DNA of 64,000 nt from Candidatus Nitrosymbiomonas proteolyticus (GCA_017347465.1 AP021858.1:2436472-2500471); one strand, 5' to 3'. Shown: positions 16,816 to 26,126, counted from the stretch's first letter. Notes: a model not told the origin generated them from the letters alone. Numbers and translations are program-made.

Positions 16816-18732
16816 CTACTTTTCTTCCTTGAACTCAGCGTCGATCACGTCGTCGCCTCCCGAGCCACCGGTTTCCGCACCGACTCCCGCAGCGGGCGGT
16901 TCCTCTTCAGAAGCCGACTCGGTGGAAGCCTGCTTGTACATCTGCTCGGCGATCGTGTGGCTCTCGGACTCAAGGTCGCGGTACGCTGCCTCGATCTCGG
17001 CCGCCTCGTCTTGGCTGACGGCCTTGCGTAGGTTGGCGATCTTCTCTTCGATGCGCGATCGATCCGCCTCCGCGATCGTATCCCCCGCTTCCTTGAGCGT
17101 CTTTTCGACCGAATAAGCGAGTTGGTCGGCCTTGTTCTTGAGTTCGGCGCGGTCCGCAGCCTCGCGGTCGGACTCCGCGTTCATCTCGGCCTCCTTCACC
17201 ATCCGGTCGATCTCTTCCCGGTTCAGGTTGCCCGAACCCGTGATGGTGATCTTCTGATGGTTGCCGGTTCCGAGGTCCTTTGCGCTGACGTTCAAGATTC
17301 CGTTCGCGTCGATGTCGAAGGTGACCTCGATTTGCGGGACGCGGGCAGGCGCAGGCGGAATGCCGGTCAGGTGGAACTTGCCAAGGCTCTTGTTGTCCCT
17401 CGCAAGCGGGCGCTCCCCTTGCAGAATGTGGATTTCGACGTCGGACTGGTTGTCCACGGCAGTCGTGTAGGTCCTGCCCTTGCGCGTGGGGATCGTCGTA
17501 TTGCGATCGATCAGCTTGTCAAAAATCCCGCCTTGGGTCTCGACTCCGAGCGAGAGCGGCGTCACGTCGAGAAGCACGATGTCCTTCCCAAACTCTCCGC
17601 CCAAGATGCCCGCTTGGATTGCGGCGCCTACCGCCACGACCTCATCCGGGTTCACCGAACGGTTCGGGTCCTTCCCCGTGAGCTTCTTCACGAGTTCTTG
17701 CACCATCGGCATCCGAGTCGAGCCACCGACCAGCACGACCTCGTCGAGACCCTTTGCTTCGAGCTTGGCGTCGTCGAGAGCCTGCTGAAACGGCTTGCGG
17801 ATACGCTCCAAAAGGTCTTCACACAGTTCGGCGAACTTTGCCCGGGTGAGCGTGTAGTCCAGGTGCTTGGGGTCGTTGTCGACGCTGGTGATGTAGGGAA
17901 TGTTGATCTCCGCGGTCAACTGCGAGCTCAGCTCGATCTTCGCGCGCTCGGCCGCATCGCGCAGCCGCTGCAAGGCATTCCGGTCCTTCGAGAGATCGAT
18001 CCCTTGGTCTTTCTTGAACTCCTTGATCAGCCAATCGACGACCCGCTGGTCGAAATCGTCGCCCCCAAGGTGACTGTCGCCCGCCGTCGATTGAACCTGA
18101 AACACGCCTTCGCCCACGTCGAGAACCGACACGTCGAACGTCCCCCCTCCAAGGTCGAACACGAGAATCGTCTCGTTCGTCTTCTTGTCGAGGCCATAGG
18201 CCAGCGAAGCCGCGGTCGGCTCGTTGATGATCCGCTCGACCTTGAGGCCGGCGATTTCTCCCGCGTTCTTTGTCGCGGTTCTCTGCGCGTCGTTGAAGTA
18301 AGCCGGGACCGTAATCACCGCTTTGTCGACGGTCGTGCCCAGGTAGGCCTCGGCATCGGCCTTCAGCTTCTGCAAGATCATGGCGCTGATCTCTTCGGGC
18401 GTGAACTCTTTCTCGGCAGCGGGGATATACGCAACGGCGTTGCCCTTCTTGTCGGCCTTGACCTTGTAGGTCACCCGTCCGGCCTCTTCCTTGACCTCGT
18501 CCAGCTTGTGGCCCATGAACCGTTTGATCGAGTACACGGTGTTCTCTGGGTTGACCACCATCTGGCGCTTGGCGACCACTCCGACCAGGCGCTCGCCATT
18601 GGCCTTGAAGCCCACCACGCTCGGGATCGTGCGTCCCCCTTCTGCGGAGGCGATCACGACCGGCTCTCCGCCTTCCATCACGGCCACGACGGAGTTCGTT
18701 GTTCCTAAATCGATTCCTACTGTTCGCGACAT
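16816..18732 (-). CDS. dnaK: Chaperone protein DnaK (Hsp70)
   Basis: 638 residues, full length. The ATPase domain begins [16 protein letters not shown] and carries [15 protein letters not shown] and [14 protein letters not shown]. The linker [13 protein letters not shown] leads to the substrate-binding domain, a helical lid and an acidic C-terminus ending [11 protein letters not shown]. It folds nascent and stress-damaged proteins with DnaJ and GrpE, neither of which adjoins it. It appears to be a single-gene unit with an inverted repeat upstream (18769-18791). Confidence 0.98.
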   Translation of the reverse strand: MSRTVGIDLGTTNSVVAVMEGGEPVVIASAEGGRTIPSVVGFKANGERLVGVVAKRQMVVNPENTVYSIKRFMGHKLDEVKEEAGRVTYKVKADKKGNAVAYIPAAEKEFTPEEISAMILQKLKADAEAYLGTTVDKAVITVPAYFNDAQRTATKNAGEIAGLKVERIINEPTAASLAYGLDKKTNETILVFDLGGGTFDVSVLDVGEGVFQVQSTAGDSHLGGDDFDQRVVDWLIKEFKKDQGIDLSKDRNALQRLRDAAERAKIELSSQLTAEINIPYITSVDNDPKHLDYTLTRAKFAELCEDLLERIRKPFQQALDDAKLEAKGLDEVVLVGGSTRMPMVQELVKKLTGKDPNRSVNPDEVVAVGAAIQAGILGGEFGKDIVLLDVTPLSLGVETQGGIFDKLIDRNTTIPTRKGRTYTTAVDNQSDVEIHILQGERPLARDNKSLGKFHLTGIPPAPARVPQIEVTFDIDANGILNVSAKDLGTGNHQKITITGSGNLNREEIDRMVKEAEMNAESDREAADRAELKNKADQLAYSVEKTLKEAGDTIAEADRSRIEEKIANLRKAVSQDEAAEIEAAYRDLESESHTIAEQMYKQASTESASEEEPPAAGVGAETGGSGGDDVIDAEFKEEK

Positions 18733-18768
18733 TGTTTCACCTATACGTTAGTTTAGTGGAGGCAAGTC

Positions 18769-18791
18769 ATTTGAGCCTCATGCACTCATAT
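18769..18791 (-). promoter_or_regulatory. Inverted repeat upstream of dnaK with CIRCE-like spacing
   Basis: ATTTGAG, nine bases, CTCATAT: arms match at six of seven positions, about 37-60 nt upstream of the dnaK start. The 9-bp spacer equals that of the HrcA operator CIRCE, but the half-site differs from TTAGCACTC. A heat-shock repressor site is an inference. Confidence 0.35.
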
Positions 18792-18855
18792 TGTTTGAAC
18801 TACGTCTATTTTACATCATTGGTTTCGGCGATGGGACGTTGGAGGGGCCTACGTC

Positions 18856-19323
18856 TCAGGCTCCCGCGACGTAGAGGGCATCGTACTCTTCCGCTTCCTC
18901 GACGAGTCCCTGCTCCGCCGGGCTGAAGATAATCGACTCCCAGAACTGATGAAACTCGTCGTCATCGCGAACGATATGGTCGTAACTCTCGCGGTAAAAG
19001 GGCGGAAAGCGCTCGCCGGACTTCTTGAGGATCGCCTTCCCCGCCTTACTCTTTGCCTTCTCCACGACGTCGCTGAGTTCGGCCTGCTTCCCTCCGGACC
19101 CTTTCGGCACCCGGACAAGAAGCTCGGTCTTTTCGGGCAGCACGCAGAGGCAGTCCAGATTCCACCTCTTGCCTTCGGGTTGAAGCAGGCAAGCGAACAG
19201 TACGTGGACTTCAGGGGGCGTGAGGGGCCGCGAGTGTCGGAACGTCACAAAGTAGGTGACGCCGTCCGCGCGCCAGTGGGGCAGTCGCGCCCTCCAAACG
19301 TGGAAGTTGTCCCATCGCGCCAT
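18856..19323 (-). CDS. REP-associated transposase-like protein with lost HUH motif
   Basis: 155 residues with the layout of a Y1/REP-associated tyrosine transposase (RAYT): FHVWRARLPHWRADG and YFVTFRH at the start, then ESYDHIVRDDDEF near residue 113, where the family keeps its catalytic tyrosine region. The metal-binding HUH motif, normally PNHVHLL, reads PEKTELL (residues 63-69), so both histidines are replaced (K65, E67). It should not be able to nick DNA. It starts 5 nt after glnB and looks like the last gene of hslV-glnB. Either decaying or domesticated as a nucleic-acid-binding protein. Confidence 0.7.
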   Translation of the reverse strand: MARWDNFHVWRARLPHWRADGVTYFVTFRHSRPLTPPEVHVLFACLLQPEGKRWNLDCLCVLPEKTELLVRVPKGSGGKQAELSDVVEKAKSKAGKAILKKSGERFPPFYRESYDHIVRDDDEFHQFWESIIFSPAEQGLVEEAEEYDALYVAGA

Positions 19324-19328
19324 TTACG

Positions 19329-19670
19329 TCACTGCAAGGCCGCGTCGCCAGTCTCTCCGGTTCGAATTCGGATCGCGTCGAGAACTTCGGAGACGAAGAT
19401 TTTGCCGTCGCCAATTTCGCCCGTATGACAAGCGGAGACGATCGCCTGAATCGCGGTTTCGCAGTCCTCGTCACGAACGACCGTCACGATCTTACTTTTG
19501 GGAAGCAGGTTCATCGCATAGGTGCTGCCTTGGTATCGGTCGGTACGGCCAAACTGCCTGCCGTACCCTCGAACCTGTTCGACGGTCAGCCCGAAGATCC
19601 CTTCTGCCTCGAGGGCTTCCTTGACCGCTTCCAGACTGCTGACCCGGACGACGGCCTCAATTCGCTTCAT
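19329..19670 (-). CDS. glnB: Nitrogen regulatory protein P-II
   Basis: 113 residues, normal PII length. The start MKRIEAVVR, the T-loop region GYGRQFGRTDRYQGSTY with the uridylylation-type Tyr51, LLPKSKI, and the C-terminal GDGKIFV plus IRIRTGE (ATP/2-oxoglutarate-binding B and C loops) are present. It would sense 2-oxoglutarate and energy charge and bind target enzymes or transporters. No amtB or glnA is next to it; instead it overlaps the end of hslV by 14 nt. The ATG at 19670 matches the family start exactly. Confidence 0.92.
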   Translation of the reverse strand: MKRIEAVVRVSSLEAVKEALEAEGIFGLTVEQVRGYGRQFGRTDRYQGSTYAMNLLPKSKIVTVVRDEDCETAIQAIVSACHTGEIGDGKIFVSEVLDAIRIRTGETGDAALQ

Positions 19671-20205
19671 CGGCCCCCAAAGTCTCGATGTTGATTTGGT
19701 CGTTGGTGTAGACGCAGATCTCTGAAGCAATTTGGAGCGACTGTTCGGCGATCTGCCTTGCGGAAAGGTCTGTGTTCTTGAGTAACGCCCTCGCCGCCGC
19801 GAGCGCGAAGGCTCCCCCAGATCCGATTCCCGCCACCCCATCGTCAGGCTCTACGACGTTTCCGTCGCCGCTGATGACGAGCAGAGCTTCTGCGTCCGCT
19901 GCGATCATGAGAGCGTTGAGATGTCTCAGGACCTTGTCGGTCCGCCAGTCCTTGGCGAATTCGATGGCGGCTCGTTTGAGGTTGCCGTTGAACGCGTCGA
20001 GCTTGGTTTCGAACCGATCCTGAAGGGCTTGGGCGTCCGCCACCGCGCCCGCAAACCCGCAAAGGACCTTTCCTCCTGAGAGCCTCCGCACCTTCTTGGC
20101 CGTGTGCTTCAGGATCGTCGCATCGCCCATCGTCACTTGCCCATCGGCGGCGACGGCCACGCACCCGCCCTTGAGGACCCCCACCACCGTTGTGCTTCGA
20201 GTCAT
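19657..20205 (-). CDS. hslV: ATP-dependent protease subunit HslV
   Basis: 182 residues, proteasome-beta-like peptidase. After a four-residue propeptide (MTRS) the mature protein would begin at Thr5 (TTVVGV), the nucleophile. VAADGQVTMGDATILKH, KVRRL, GFAGAVADA, EFAKDWRTDKVLR, GIGSGG and EICVYTND are diagnostic. It degrades proteins unfolded by the HslU ATPase. hslU is not adjacent; PII follows with a 14-nt overlap. Confidence 0.95.
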   Translation of the reverse strand: MTRSTTVVGVLKGGCVAVAADGQVTMGDATILKHTAKKVRRLSGGKVLCGFAGAVADAQALQDRFETKLDAFNGNLKRAAIEFAKDWRTDKVLRHLNALMIAADAEALLVISGDGNVVEPDDGVAGIGSGGAFALAAARALLKNTDLSARQIAEQSLQIASEICVYTNDQINIETLGADEAN

Positions 20206-20282
20206 GAGCGGATTGTACTTGACGGGCCGCCGGACGCCCCGGACGTTCGTATTCGGGCTCCGCTACGTCTTACTGATAGTTG

Positions 20283-21575
20283 ATGAACCAAGGCTCCCTC
20301 TGGACGAACATCGTTTGCTTCGGTGGCGCTGTGTTGCTCGGCGCGACGGGGGTCTATTTGTGGTTCGTGCCGGGAGTCCCGGTCTCGACGCGGCTCCTCG
20401 TGCTCTCCTTCGCCTTGCTATTGGCTTTGGTGGGGGGCAAGGCGCAATCCCTCATCGGAGTCCAGTTGAAGAGGTCGAAGCGAGCGGAAGACCGATCAGA
20501 AAGATATCTTTCTCAACTGCAGGTCCAGCGAAATGCCATCAACGCGTTTGCAGACGGCCTCGAAAACGGGGTCATCGTGTGCGACACCAAGAGGACAATC
20601 GTTTTTGCGAACAAGTCTGCGAGGGAGATGTTCGGCTACGATTCCGTCAGAGGGCGCTCGGTGATAGCGGTCACGCTCTCCTACGACCTCGAACAGCTGG
20701 TTTTGTCGGCGGGTCAGGGCGAGGAGACCCGGACATGCGAAGTGTCGCTCAGTTACCCCGAATCGCGCGTGTGCTTGGCCGAAGCGTGGCCCGATCCTCA
20801 AGGCGGGAGGGTGTTCTTGACCCTTTACGACATGACCGCGCTTCGCAGGCTGGAGCGGATTCGAAAAGACTTCGTCGCCAACGTTTCGCACGAGCTCCGT
20901 ACGCCTCTCTCGTCGATCCGGGCGATGGCCGAAACCCTCCAAACCGACGACACTCTCGACCCTCCCAAGCGGTTCGAATACCTCGAGCGGATCATCGCCG
21001 AGGTCGACCGGCTCTCTCAACTCACCTCCGACCTGCTCGTGCTTTCCTCCGCCGAGTCCAACCCCGTCCGGCAGCAGGCCTGCGACTTCAGCGCTCTGAC
21101 GCAAGCCGTGCTGCAACAGCTTGAGGCCAAAGCGAAAAAGAAGGGACTGAAGCTCACTCTGAAGTCGCCCAAGCGGCTCGACATCGAAGCCAACCCGGCG
21201 CAGATTTCCCAGGTTGCGATCAACCTGATCGACAACGCCATCAACTACACGAATGAAGGCGAGGTGAGCGTGGAGGTTCGCCAAGAAGGGGACAACGCGG
21301 TTCTCGAAGTCAGCGATACAGGCATTGGCATCCCCAGCGAGCAACTCCCGCGTGTGTTCGAGCGATTCTATCGGGTCGACCCCGGCAGGTCGCGCGCGAC
21401 TGGGGGGACGGGCCTGGGCCTCTCTATCGTCCGGCACATCGTCGAAGCCCACGGCGGGTATTGCGAGGTAGAGAGCACCCTAGGCAAGGGTTCGACGTTT
21501 CGGGCGATCCTCCCGATTCGAGCCGAGGGCCCATCACCTCCACCGACCACGCAGGCCGAACTCAAAAAGAAGTAG
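20283..21575 (+). CDS. PhoR-like sensor histidine kinase
   Basis: 430 residues. Two N-terminal membrane helices (about 10-56), a PAS domain (~82-180), HisKA with phospho-acceptor H203 (NVSHELRTP), and HATPase_c with the N box NLIDNAINY, DTGIGIP and GGTGLGLSIV. The arrangement is that of PhoR-type kinases with a short periplasmic loop. No response regulator is adjacent, so the signal and partner are unknown. The ATG at 20283 is preferred to the immediately preceding in-frame TTG. Confidence 0.9.
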   Translation: MNQGSLWTNIVCFGGAVLLGATGVYLWFVPGVPVSTRLLVLSFALLLALVGGKAQSLIGVQLKRSKRAEDRSERYLSQLQVQRNAINAFADGLENGVIVCDTKRTIVFANKSAREMFGYDSVRGRSVIAVTLSYDLEQLVLSAGQGEETRTCEVSLSYPESRVCLAEAWPDPQGGRVFLTLYDMTALRRLERIRKDFVANVSHELRTPLSSIRAMAETLQTDDTLDPPKRFEYLERIIAEVDRLSQLTSDLLVLSSAESNPVRQQACDFSALTQAVLQQLEAKAKKKGLKLTLKSPKRLDIEANPAQISQVAINLIDNAINYTNEGEVSVEVRQEGDNAVLEVSDTGIGIPSEQLPRVFERFYRVDPGRSRATGGTGLGLSIVRHIVEAHGGYCEVESTLGKGSTFRAILPIRAEGPSPPPTTQAELKKK

Positions 21576-21610
21576 CCGCCCACCCCCCATCAGGCGAGGG
21601 GCCGGCGGCT
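21574..21610 (-). terminator. Hairpin between converging kinase and PEP-CTERM genes
   Basis: Perfect 7-bp arms AGCCGCC and GGCGGCT, with an inner CCCC/GGGG pairing, starting at the kinase stop codon. On the minus strand it is followed by CTTCTTTTT, which fits a rho-independent terminator for the PEP-CTERM transcript; it may act both ways. Confidence 0.55.
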
Positions 21611-21642
21611 CTTCCGACGGTTGACGACAGAACGGGGTCCGA

Positions 21643-22287
21643 CTATTTCTTTTTGCGCCGGGCCATGAAGGCGAGCCCAAGGCCGAGAGCGGCCATTGTG
21701 GCAGGCTCAGGAACGCCGCACAAGGTGTCGATCACCACTTGATCGAGGTAGATCGGATCAGAAGTTCGGTTATCGAAGTGCACGTTCTCGAAGTCAGGAC
21801 ACCCGTCGAGCATGAACGTAGCAACCGAGTTGTACCAACCGCCGCCGATCCCTTCCGTCGTGATCTGGGCGGGGCTGTGATCGCTATTGAACGCCTCGAC
21901 GATCGTGTCGGCCGCTGCCGACCACCACGTGAACTGAACTCGGATTTCCTTGTCGTGCCCAGAATCGTCGTAGTTGGGAATCCGGAAGGTCGTGCGGCTG
22001 CCCGGAGGCAGGCAAATAACGCCCGTCATTCCCTCGAACGTGGGGAGCCATTCGTAGGCACCGGGGAGCAGAAGCGGGGGCGCGGTTAGCCCAGGGTTCT
22101 GCTGCCAGCCGCCATCCGGCAGGTAGGGTTGCCCAGGTGTTGGGGGCTGCCCAAACTGCCAATGCTGGTAAGTGGTTCCGGGTTGCCCACGCCAAGGCGG
22201 AGGGTGGTCGTCGTGAGCAAAGACGCTCGAAGCAACTGCCGAAAGCGCTGCCACACAGATGAGGTTCCTAAGGAACGGGGTTCGCAT
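21643..22287 (-). CDS. PEP-CTERM protein, unknown body
   Basis: 214 residues. Signal peptide (about 1-24, ending VFA), a His/Pro/Gly/Gln-rich segment (DDHPPPW to WQQNPGL, ~25-70), a beta-rich body of no recognised family, and a C-terminal signal VPEPATMAALGLGLAFM with basic tail ARRKKK. It should be anchored or processed by an exosortase not seen in this window. A strong ribosome site AAAGGAGG precedes the ATG at 22287. Confidence 0.82.
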   Translation of the reverse strand: MRTPFLRNLICVAALSAVASSVFAHDDHPPPWRGQPGTTYQHWQFGQPPTPGQPYLPDGGWQQNPGLTAPPLLLPGAYEWLPTFEGMTGVICLPPGSRTTFRIPNYDDSGHDKEIRVQFTWWSAAADTIVEAFNSDHSPAQITTEGIGGGWYNSVATFMLDGCPDFENVHFDNRTSDPIYLDQVVIDTLCGVPEPATMAALGLGLAFMARRKKK

Positions 22288-22433
22288 GGTCGATAGACCT
22301 CCTTTCGTGCGTTAGCTTTGACTCCGCGGAAAGACCATGGCGGCCCTTAGGCGTATCGCAACTACTAGGGAATTGTTAGTTGGGGCGGCTTTTGTGACGA
22401 AAATCCCTTGTTCGTGTACTCTTTTGTCAGCGA

Positions 22434-23939
22434 TTATCCGTCCCACCCGCCCCGAAACGCCGCTCGCGCCTTCGGGCCTTCGTTCCCGGACCGATCGACG
22501 CTCGAAACCAAGACGGTGTGCAGCGCCTGGCCCCCCGAGGTCTTCGGGCGCTGGAACTCGCGAACCTGGCTGGAGATCACTTCGTGCTGCCAGGCGTCTC
22601 CGTACCTGGTGTAGATCGCGAACCGGGTCGGTTGCTCGCCCCGATTCGGTGCGATGTGAAACACGATGTTCGCGCTTTCTTCGGTAAATCGAACGACCGG
22701 CGCAGGTGGCGGAGTGGCATCGAGCCAAGGCGTCGCCGGGGGAAGAGTCGGGTACGAATACATCCCCGAGGCCAAAGTCGTGCGAATGCCGAGCCGGTCG
22801 TACTTGAACGGCTTGATGCTGTAATGAACGTTTCCGGTCGCGCCCGGAGTGTCTCGCGTGATTTGAATCTGGTCGAGAATCTCCTGCACAGGCCACGACG
22901 AGGACGTTCCATCGACCTTGCTTGCGAAGTTCGACGGCCAGATGTGGCGGCCTTGGGTGTTTTGGGCGACCCACCAAGAAAGCAGAGCCGGATAGCTTTG
23001 GTTCGGCGCGCTGATCTTCCAATAGAGTTGGGGGCTGAAGTAATCGATCCAACCGTTCTGGAGCCACTTTTTGCTGTCGGCGTAGATGCTCGCGTAGGCA
23101 TCGAGCCCTTGCACTCCAGGCGGGTTGTTCGGGCGCCAAATCCCGAACGGGGCGATCCCGAATTTCACGTCGGACTTGAGGGCTCGGATGGCCGCGTAGC
23201 ATCTTTGAACGAAGCGATTGACGTTGTCGCGCCTCCAATCTCCGAGCGACAGCGTTCCCCCATTGTTCTGATAGGACTGGTAGCTGGTTCCGTCCGGGAA
23301 CGGCACGCCAGAAACTGGATAGGGATAGAAGTAGTCGTCGAAGACGATGCCATCGACGTCATAGCGGCCCACGATGTCGGCCACCGCAGCCAAGGTGTAA
23401 TCGGGCGTATCGGGCTCGCCCGGGTCGAGCCACTTATAGACGTCGTAGGTTCGCACGATGTGGGGGTGCGTGACGCTCACGTGGTTCGGCGCGATGGGAG
23501 AGCTTCCCGTCGAATGCCGCGCTCGGTAGGGGTTGAGCCAAGCGTGAATCTCGATGCCGCGTTTGTGCCCCTCGTCGATCCAGAACTCCAATGGATCGTA
23601 ATAGGGGTAGGGTGCCCGCCCCATGAGGCCCGTCAGGTACTCCGACCAAGGCTCTTGGGAACTGGCATAGAGCGCGTCGCAAGCCGGTCGGAACTGCACG
23701 AACAGCGCGTTGAGTTTGAGTTGGCGAGCCACTTCCAGAATCTGAATCGCCTCCGCCTGCTGTTGAGGCGAGCTTAGGTAGCGGCTCGTGGGCCAGTCGA
23801 TGTTGGCGACGGTCGCCACCCAGGCGGCCCGGAACTCCCTCGGAATCGGGGGAGGCACGTCGGCCGATTGGGCGGCGCCCAACAGCGGACAGCAGATCAG
23901 GATCCCAACTGCGATGAATGATTTACCTTGCATCCTCAC
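22434..23939 (-). CDS. Glycosyl hydrolase-like 10 (YngK-type) family protein, copy 2
   Basis: 501 residues. Signal peptide to about residue 25, then a GHL10/DUF187 TIM-barrel-like domain: REFRAAWVATVANIDWPTS, NALFVQFRPACDALY, EPWSEYLTG, GIEIHAWLNPYRA, DGIVFDDYFYPYPVSG and FGIAPFGIWRP. A fibronectin-like C-terminal segment follows (PPAPVVRFTE to VDRSGNEGPKA). Probably a secreted or envelope polysaccharide-active enzyme; the substrate is unknown. It begins 6 nt after a close paralogue (23946-25430). Confidence 0.87.
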   Translation of the reverse strand: MRMQGKSFIAVGILICCPLLGAAQSADVPPPIPREFRAAWVATVANIDWPTSRYLSSPQQQAEAIQILEVARQLKLNALFVQFRPACDALYASSQEPWSEYLTGLMGRAPYPYYDPLEFWIDEGHKRGIEIHAWLNPYRARHSTGSSPIAPNHVSVTHPHIVRTYDVYKWLDPGEPDTPDYTLAAVADIVGRYDVDGIVFDDYFYPYPVSGVPFPDGTSYQSYQNNGGTLSLGDWRRDNVNRFVQRCYAAIRALKSDVKFGIAPFGIWRPNNPPGVQGLDAYASIYADSKKWLQNGWIDYFSPQLYWKISAPNQSYPALLSWWVAQNTQGRHIWPSNFASKVDGTSSSWPVQEILDQIQITRDTPGATGNVHYSIKPFKYDRLGIRTTLASGMYSYPTLPPATPWLDATPPPAPVVRFTEESANIVFHIAPNRGEQPTRFAIYTRYGDAWQHEVISSQVREFQRPKTSGGQALHTVLVSSVDRSGNEGPKARAAFRGGWDG

Positions 23940-23945
23940 TTCCCT

Positions 23946-25430
23946 TTAGCTCCTTGCAACCGGGCTTTCGTTCCCGGCTCGGTCGACCGCGCTCACCGCC
24001 ACCGCCCCGATGTCCCATCCCGCCGACGCCAACGCTCGCAAGTCGAACTCGGCGGATTCGCTGAAGGGAATCACCTTCGCCGCTTGGAGCACGCCCGCCT
24101 TTCGGGCGTAGAGCACCCACCACTTGAGGTCCTCGCTCCGGCCCGAACCTGGGCGGACTTTCAGCGCGTTGCCCTGCCGGGTCACATTGGGCGCGGCAGG
24201 CGGGACCTGATCGATCCAAGGGCTTGCGGGCGGGAGAGCCAGCTCCGAATAAAGTCCCTTCGCCAGCCGATCAGCGAGCCCGCGCGCGTTCCGCGAAAGC
24301 GCCTTCATGCTGAAGTGAACGTTGCCAGTTGCGCCCTTTTGCCCTCGCGTGGCTCGGATTTGACGCTCGATTTCGTCGTCCTTCCAGTTGTTGTTCGATT
24401 CCAGCAGCCGGCTGGTGAAGTTCCCCGGCCACAGGTGAATGTTCTTGACGTTTTGTTCCGACCACCACGCGAGGAGCTTGGTGTAGCTTTGCGGCGCCTG
24501 TTCGATGGGCCAATAGAGTTGGGGCGTCAGGTAGTCGCACCAACCCTCGCGGTACCACTTCAGACAGTCCGCGTAAAGTTGAGCGTACTGGTCGATTCCC
24601 GCCTGAATCCCTTGAGGGCGCCCAGGCCGGTAGATGCCAAACGGACTGATCCCGAACTTGACCCAAGGCTTCAGCTTGTTCTTCTCCACGAAGACCTTCT
24701 GAATGAACGTGTCGACGGACCAGCGCCGCCAGTCGTCGCGGCCCATCTCGCCGCCCCCCGAACGGTACTTCGCGTAGCTCTTGTCGTCGGGAAACGGGAC
24801 CTCCCTCCCCGAAGCGTCCCGCACCGGATAGGGATAGAAGTAGTCGTCGATGTGAATGCCGTCGAGGTCGTAGCGCCGCACCACGTCGAGAAAGACGTCG
24901 AGCGATCGCTGGGCGGCGGCCGGGTGTCCCGGGTCGAGCCAGAGGTACGTTCCGTACGTCGCGACCGCGTCAGGATGGGTGTTGGCGATGTGGTTCTTGG
25001 CGAGCGGACCCTCTTGCGCCGGATGCTTCGCTCGATAGGGGTTGAACCATGCGTGGAGTTCAATCCCGCGCGCATGAGCCTCCTTGATGGCGAATTCGAG
25101 CGGGTCGTAGAACGGTTCGGGCGCCTCCCCTTGCGCTCCCGTGAGGTACTCCGACCAGGGTTCGAGCTTCGAATCGTACAAGGCATCGCAACTCGGCCGC
25201 ACCTGCAAGATCACGGCGTTGAGCTTGAGCTTCTGAGCGGAATCGAGCAGCGCGAGAAGCTCGGCCTTTTGCGATGCCACGGTCAAGTCACGGCGGGTGG
25301 GCCAGTCGATGTTGTCCACCGTCGCGATCCATGCGGCGCGAAACTCCCGCTGAATCCGCTGAACGCTCTGTGGAGTCTCCATCGTCGGGCCGGAAATCAC
25401 CAAGTGAACCGCAAGAATACTGGCGAACAT
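23946..25430 (-). CDS. Glycosyl hydrolase-like 10 (YngK-type) family protein, copy 1
   Basis: 494 residues with the same layout as the following gene: REFRAAWIATVDNIDWPT, NAVILQVRPSCDALYDS, EPWSEYLTGAQ, GIELHAWFNPYRA, DGIHIDDYFYPYPVRD, FGISPFGIYRPG, and a C-terminal beta segment ending VDRAGNESP. The N-terminus is hydrophobic (SILAVHLVISG) but shorter than in its paralogue. The two genes are a tandem duplication, probably co-transcribed. Confidence 0.87.
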   Translation of the reverse strand: MFASILAVHLVISGPTMETPQSVQRIQREFRAAWIATVDNIDWPTRRDLTVASQKAELLALLDSAQKLKLNAVILQVRPSCDALYDSKLEPWSEYLTGAQGEAPEPFYDPLEFAIKEAHARGIELHAWFNPYRAKHPAQEGPLAKNHIANTHPDAVATYGTYLWLDPGHPAAAQRSLDVFLDVVRRYDLDGIHIDDYFYPYPVRDASGREVPFPDDKSYAKYRSGGGEMGRDDWRRWSVDTFIQKVFVEKNKLKPWVKFGISPFGIYRPGRPQGIQAGIDQYAQLYADCLKWYREGWCDYLTPQLYWPIEQAPQSYTKLLAWWSEQNVKNIHLWPGNFTSRLLESNNNWKDDEIERQIRATRGQKGATGNVHFSMKALSRNARGLADRLAKGLYSELALPPASPWIDQVPPAAPNVTRQGNALKVRPGSGRSEDLKWWVLYARKAGVLQAAKVIPFSESAEFDLRALASAGWDIGAVAVSAVDRAGNESPVARS

Positions 25431-25488
25431 CCTCTTAGTGTACTAAAAGTCCAGGCTCAAGGGAAGGCGTTGGGTACCCTCTTGAGCC

Positions 25489-26004
25489 GTGCCACGAGCC
25501 ACTCAGGTCGAAATGGGCCTCCTGGAGCTTGCCCGAGTCACCACGCCGATGGGGCTGGTGGTCGACCGGATCGTCATCGACGGGCGGGAACTCAGCGTTG
25601 AGTCCGAGCCGTTCGCAGTCGCATCTCGGGGGCCCCTCGAAGCTGAGGTCGTTCTCGCGCCCGAAGACGTTTCGGCGTTTGTCGGGGCCAAAGCGCCCCC
25701 CCAAGTCAAGAAGATCGAGCTTGAGTTCCTCGAGGGCGCGATTCGGGCGATCGTAACCGTGAAGGTGATCTTTGATATCTCCGCTTCGGCTACGCTCGGC
25801 CTTCGCATCGCCGAAAACCGGCTGGAAGTCTATGGGATCGACGATTCGCAAGTGCCCGCGCCAGCCCGCCCGATGCTCCACAACCAACTGGCGTCGATGA
25901 ACCCGCTTTTCGATCCCTCCTCGCTTCCGCTTGAGGTGCGGCTCACTTCGGTCGCGATCTCCGCCGAAGGCGTCCGGCTTCGAGGCCGAGCGTCCCTGCC
26001 CTGA
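25489..26004 (+). CDS. DUF2993 (LmeA-like) protein
   Basis: 171 residues resembling DUF2993/LmeA phospholipid-binding proteins: alternating beta pattern, LGLRIAENRLEV, a middle segment ending MNPLFDPSSLPLEV, and a C-terminal VRLTSVAISAEGVRLRG typical of the family end. No clear signal peptide. The start is uncertain between GTG 25489 and ATG 25513. It lies just upstream of tRNA-Leu and divergent from the GHL10 pair. Confidence 0.6.
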   Translation: MPRATQVEMGLLELARVTTPMGLVVDRIVIDGRELSVESEPFAVASRGPLEAEVVLAPEDVSAFVGAKAPPQVKKIELEFLEGAIRAIVTVKVIFDISASATLGLRIAENRLEVYGIDDSQVPAPARPMLHNQLASMNPLFDPSSLPLEVRLTSVAISAEGVRLRGRASLP

Positions 26005-26041
26005 CGCGCGGCCAGCGGTACACTCACTCCCTCGAAGCGCC

Positions 26042-26126
<85 letters not shown>

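Noticed and set aside
17122-18708. Long open frame antisense to dnaK
   Set aside because: It mirrors the codons of a certain dnaK gene; high GC makes such antisense frames common.
18733-18855. Canonical CIRCE element before dnaK
   Set aside because: TTAGCACTC-N9-GAGTGCTAA is not present; only a differently composed inverted repeat with the same spacing is seen.
23928-25601. Long open frame antisense to the first GHL10 gene
   Set aside because: Shadow of a conserved coding gene; no domain recognised.
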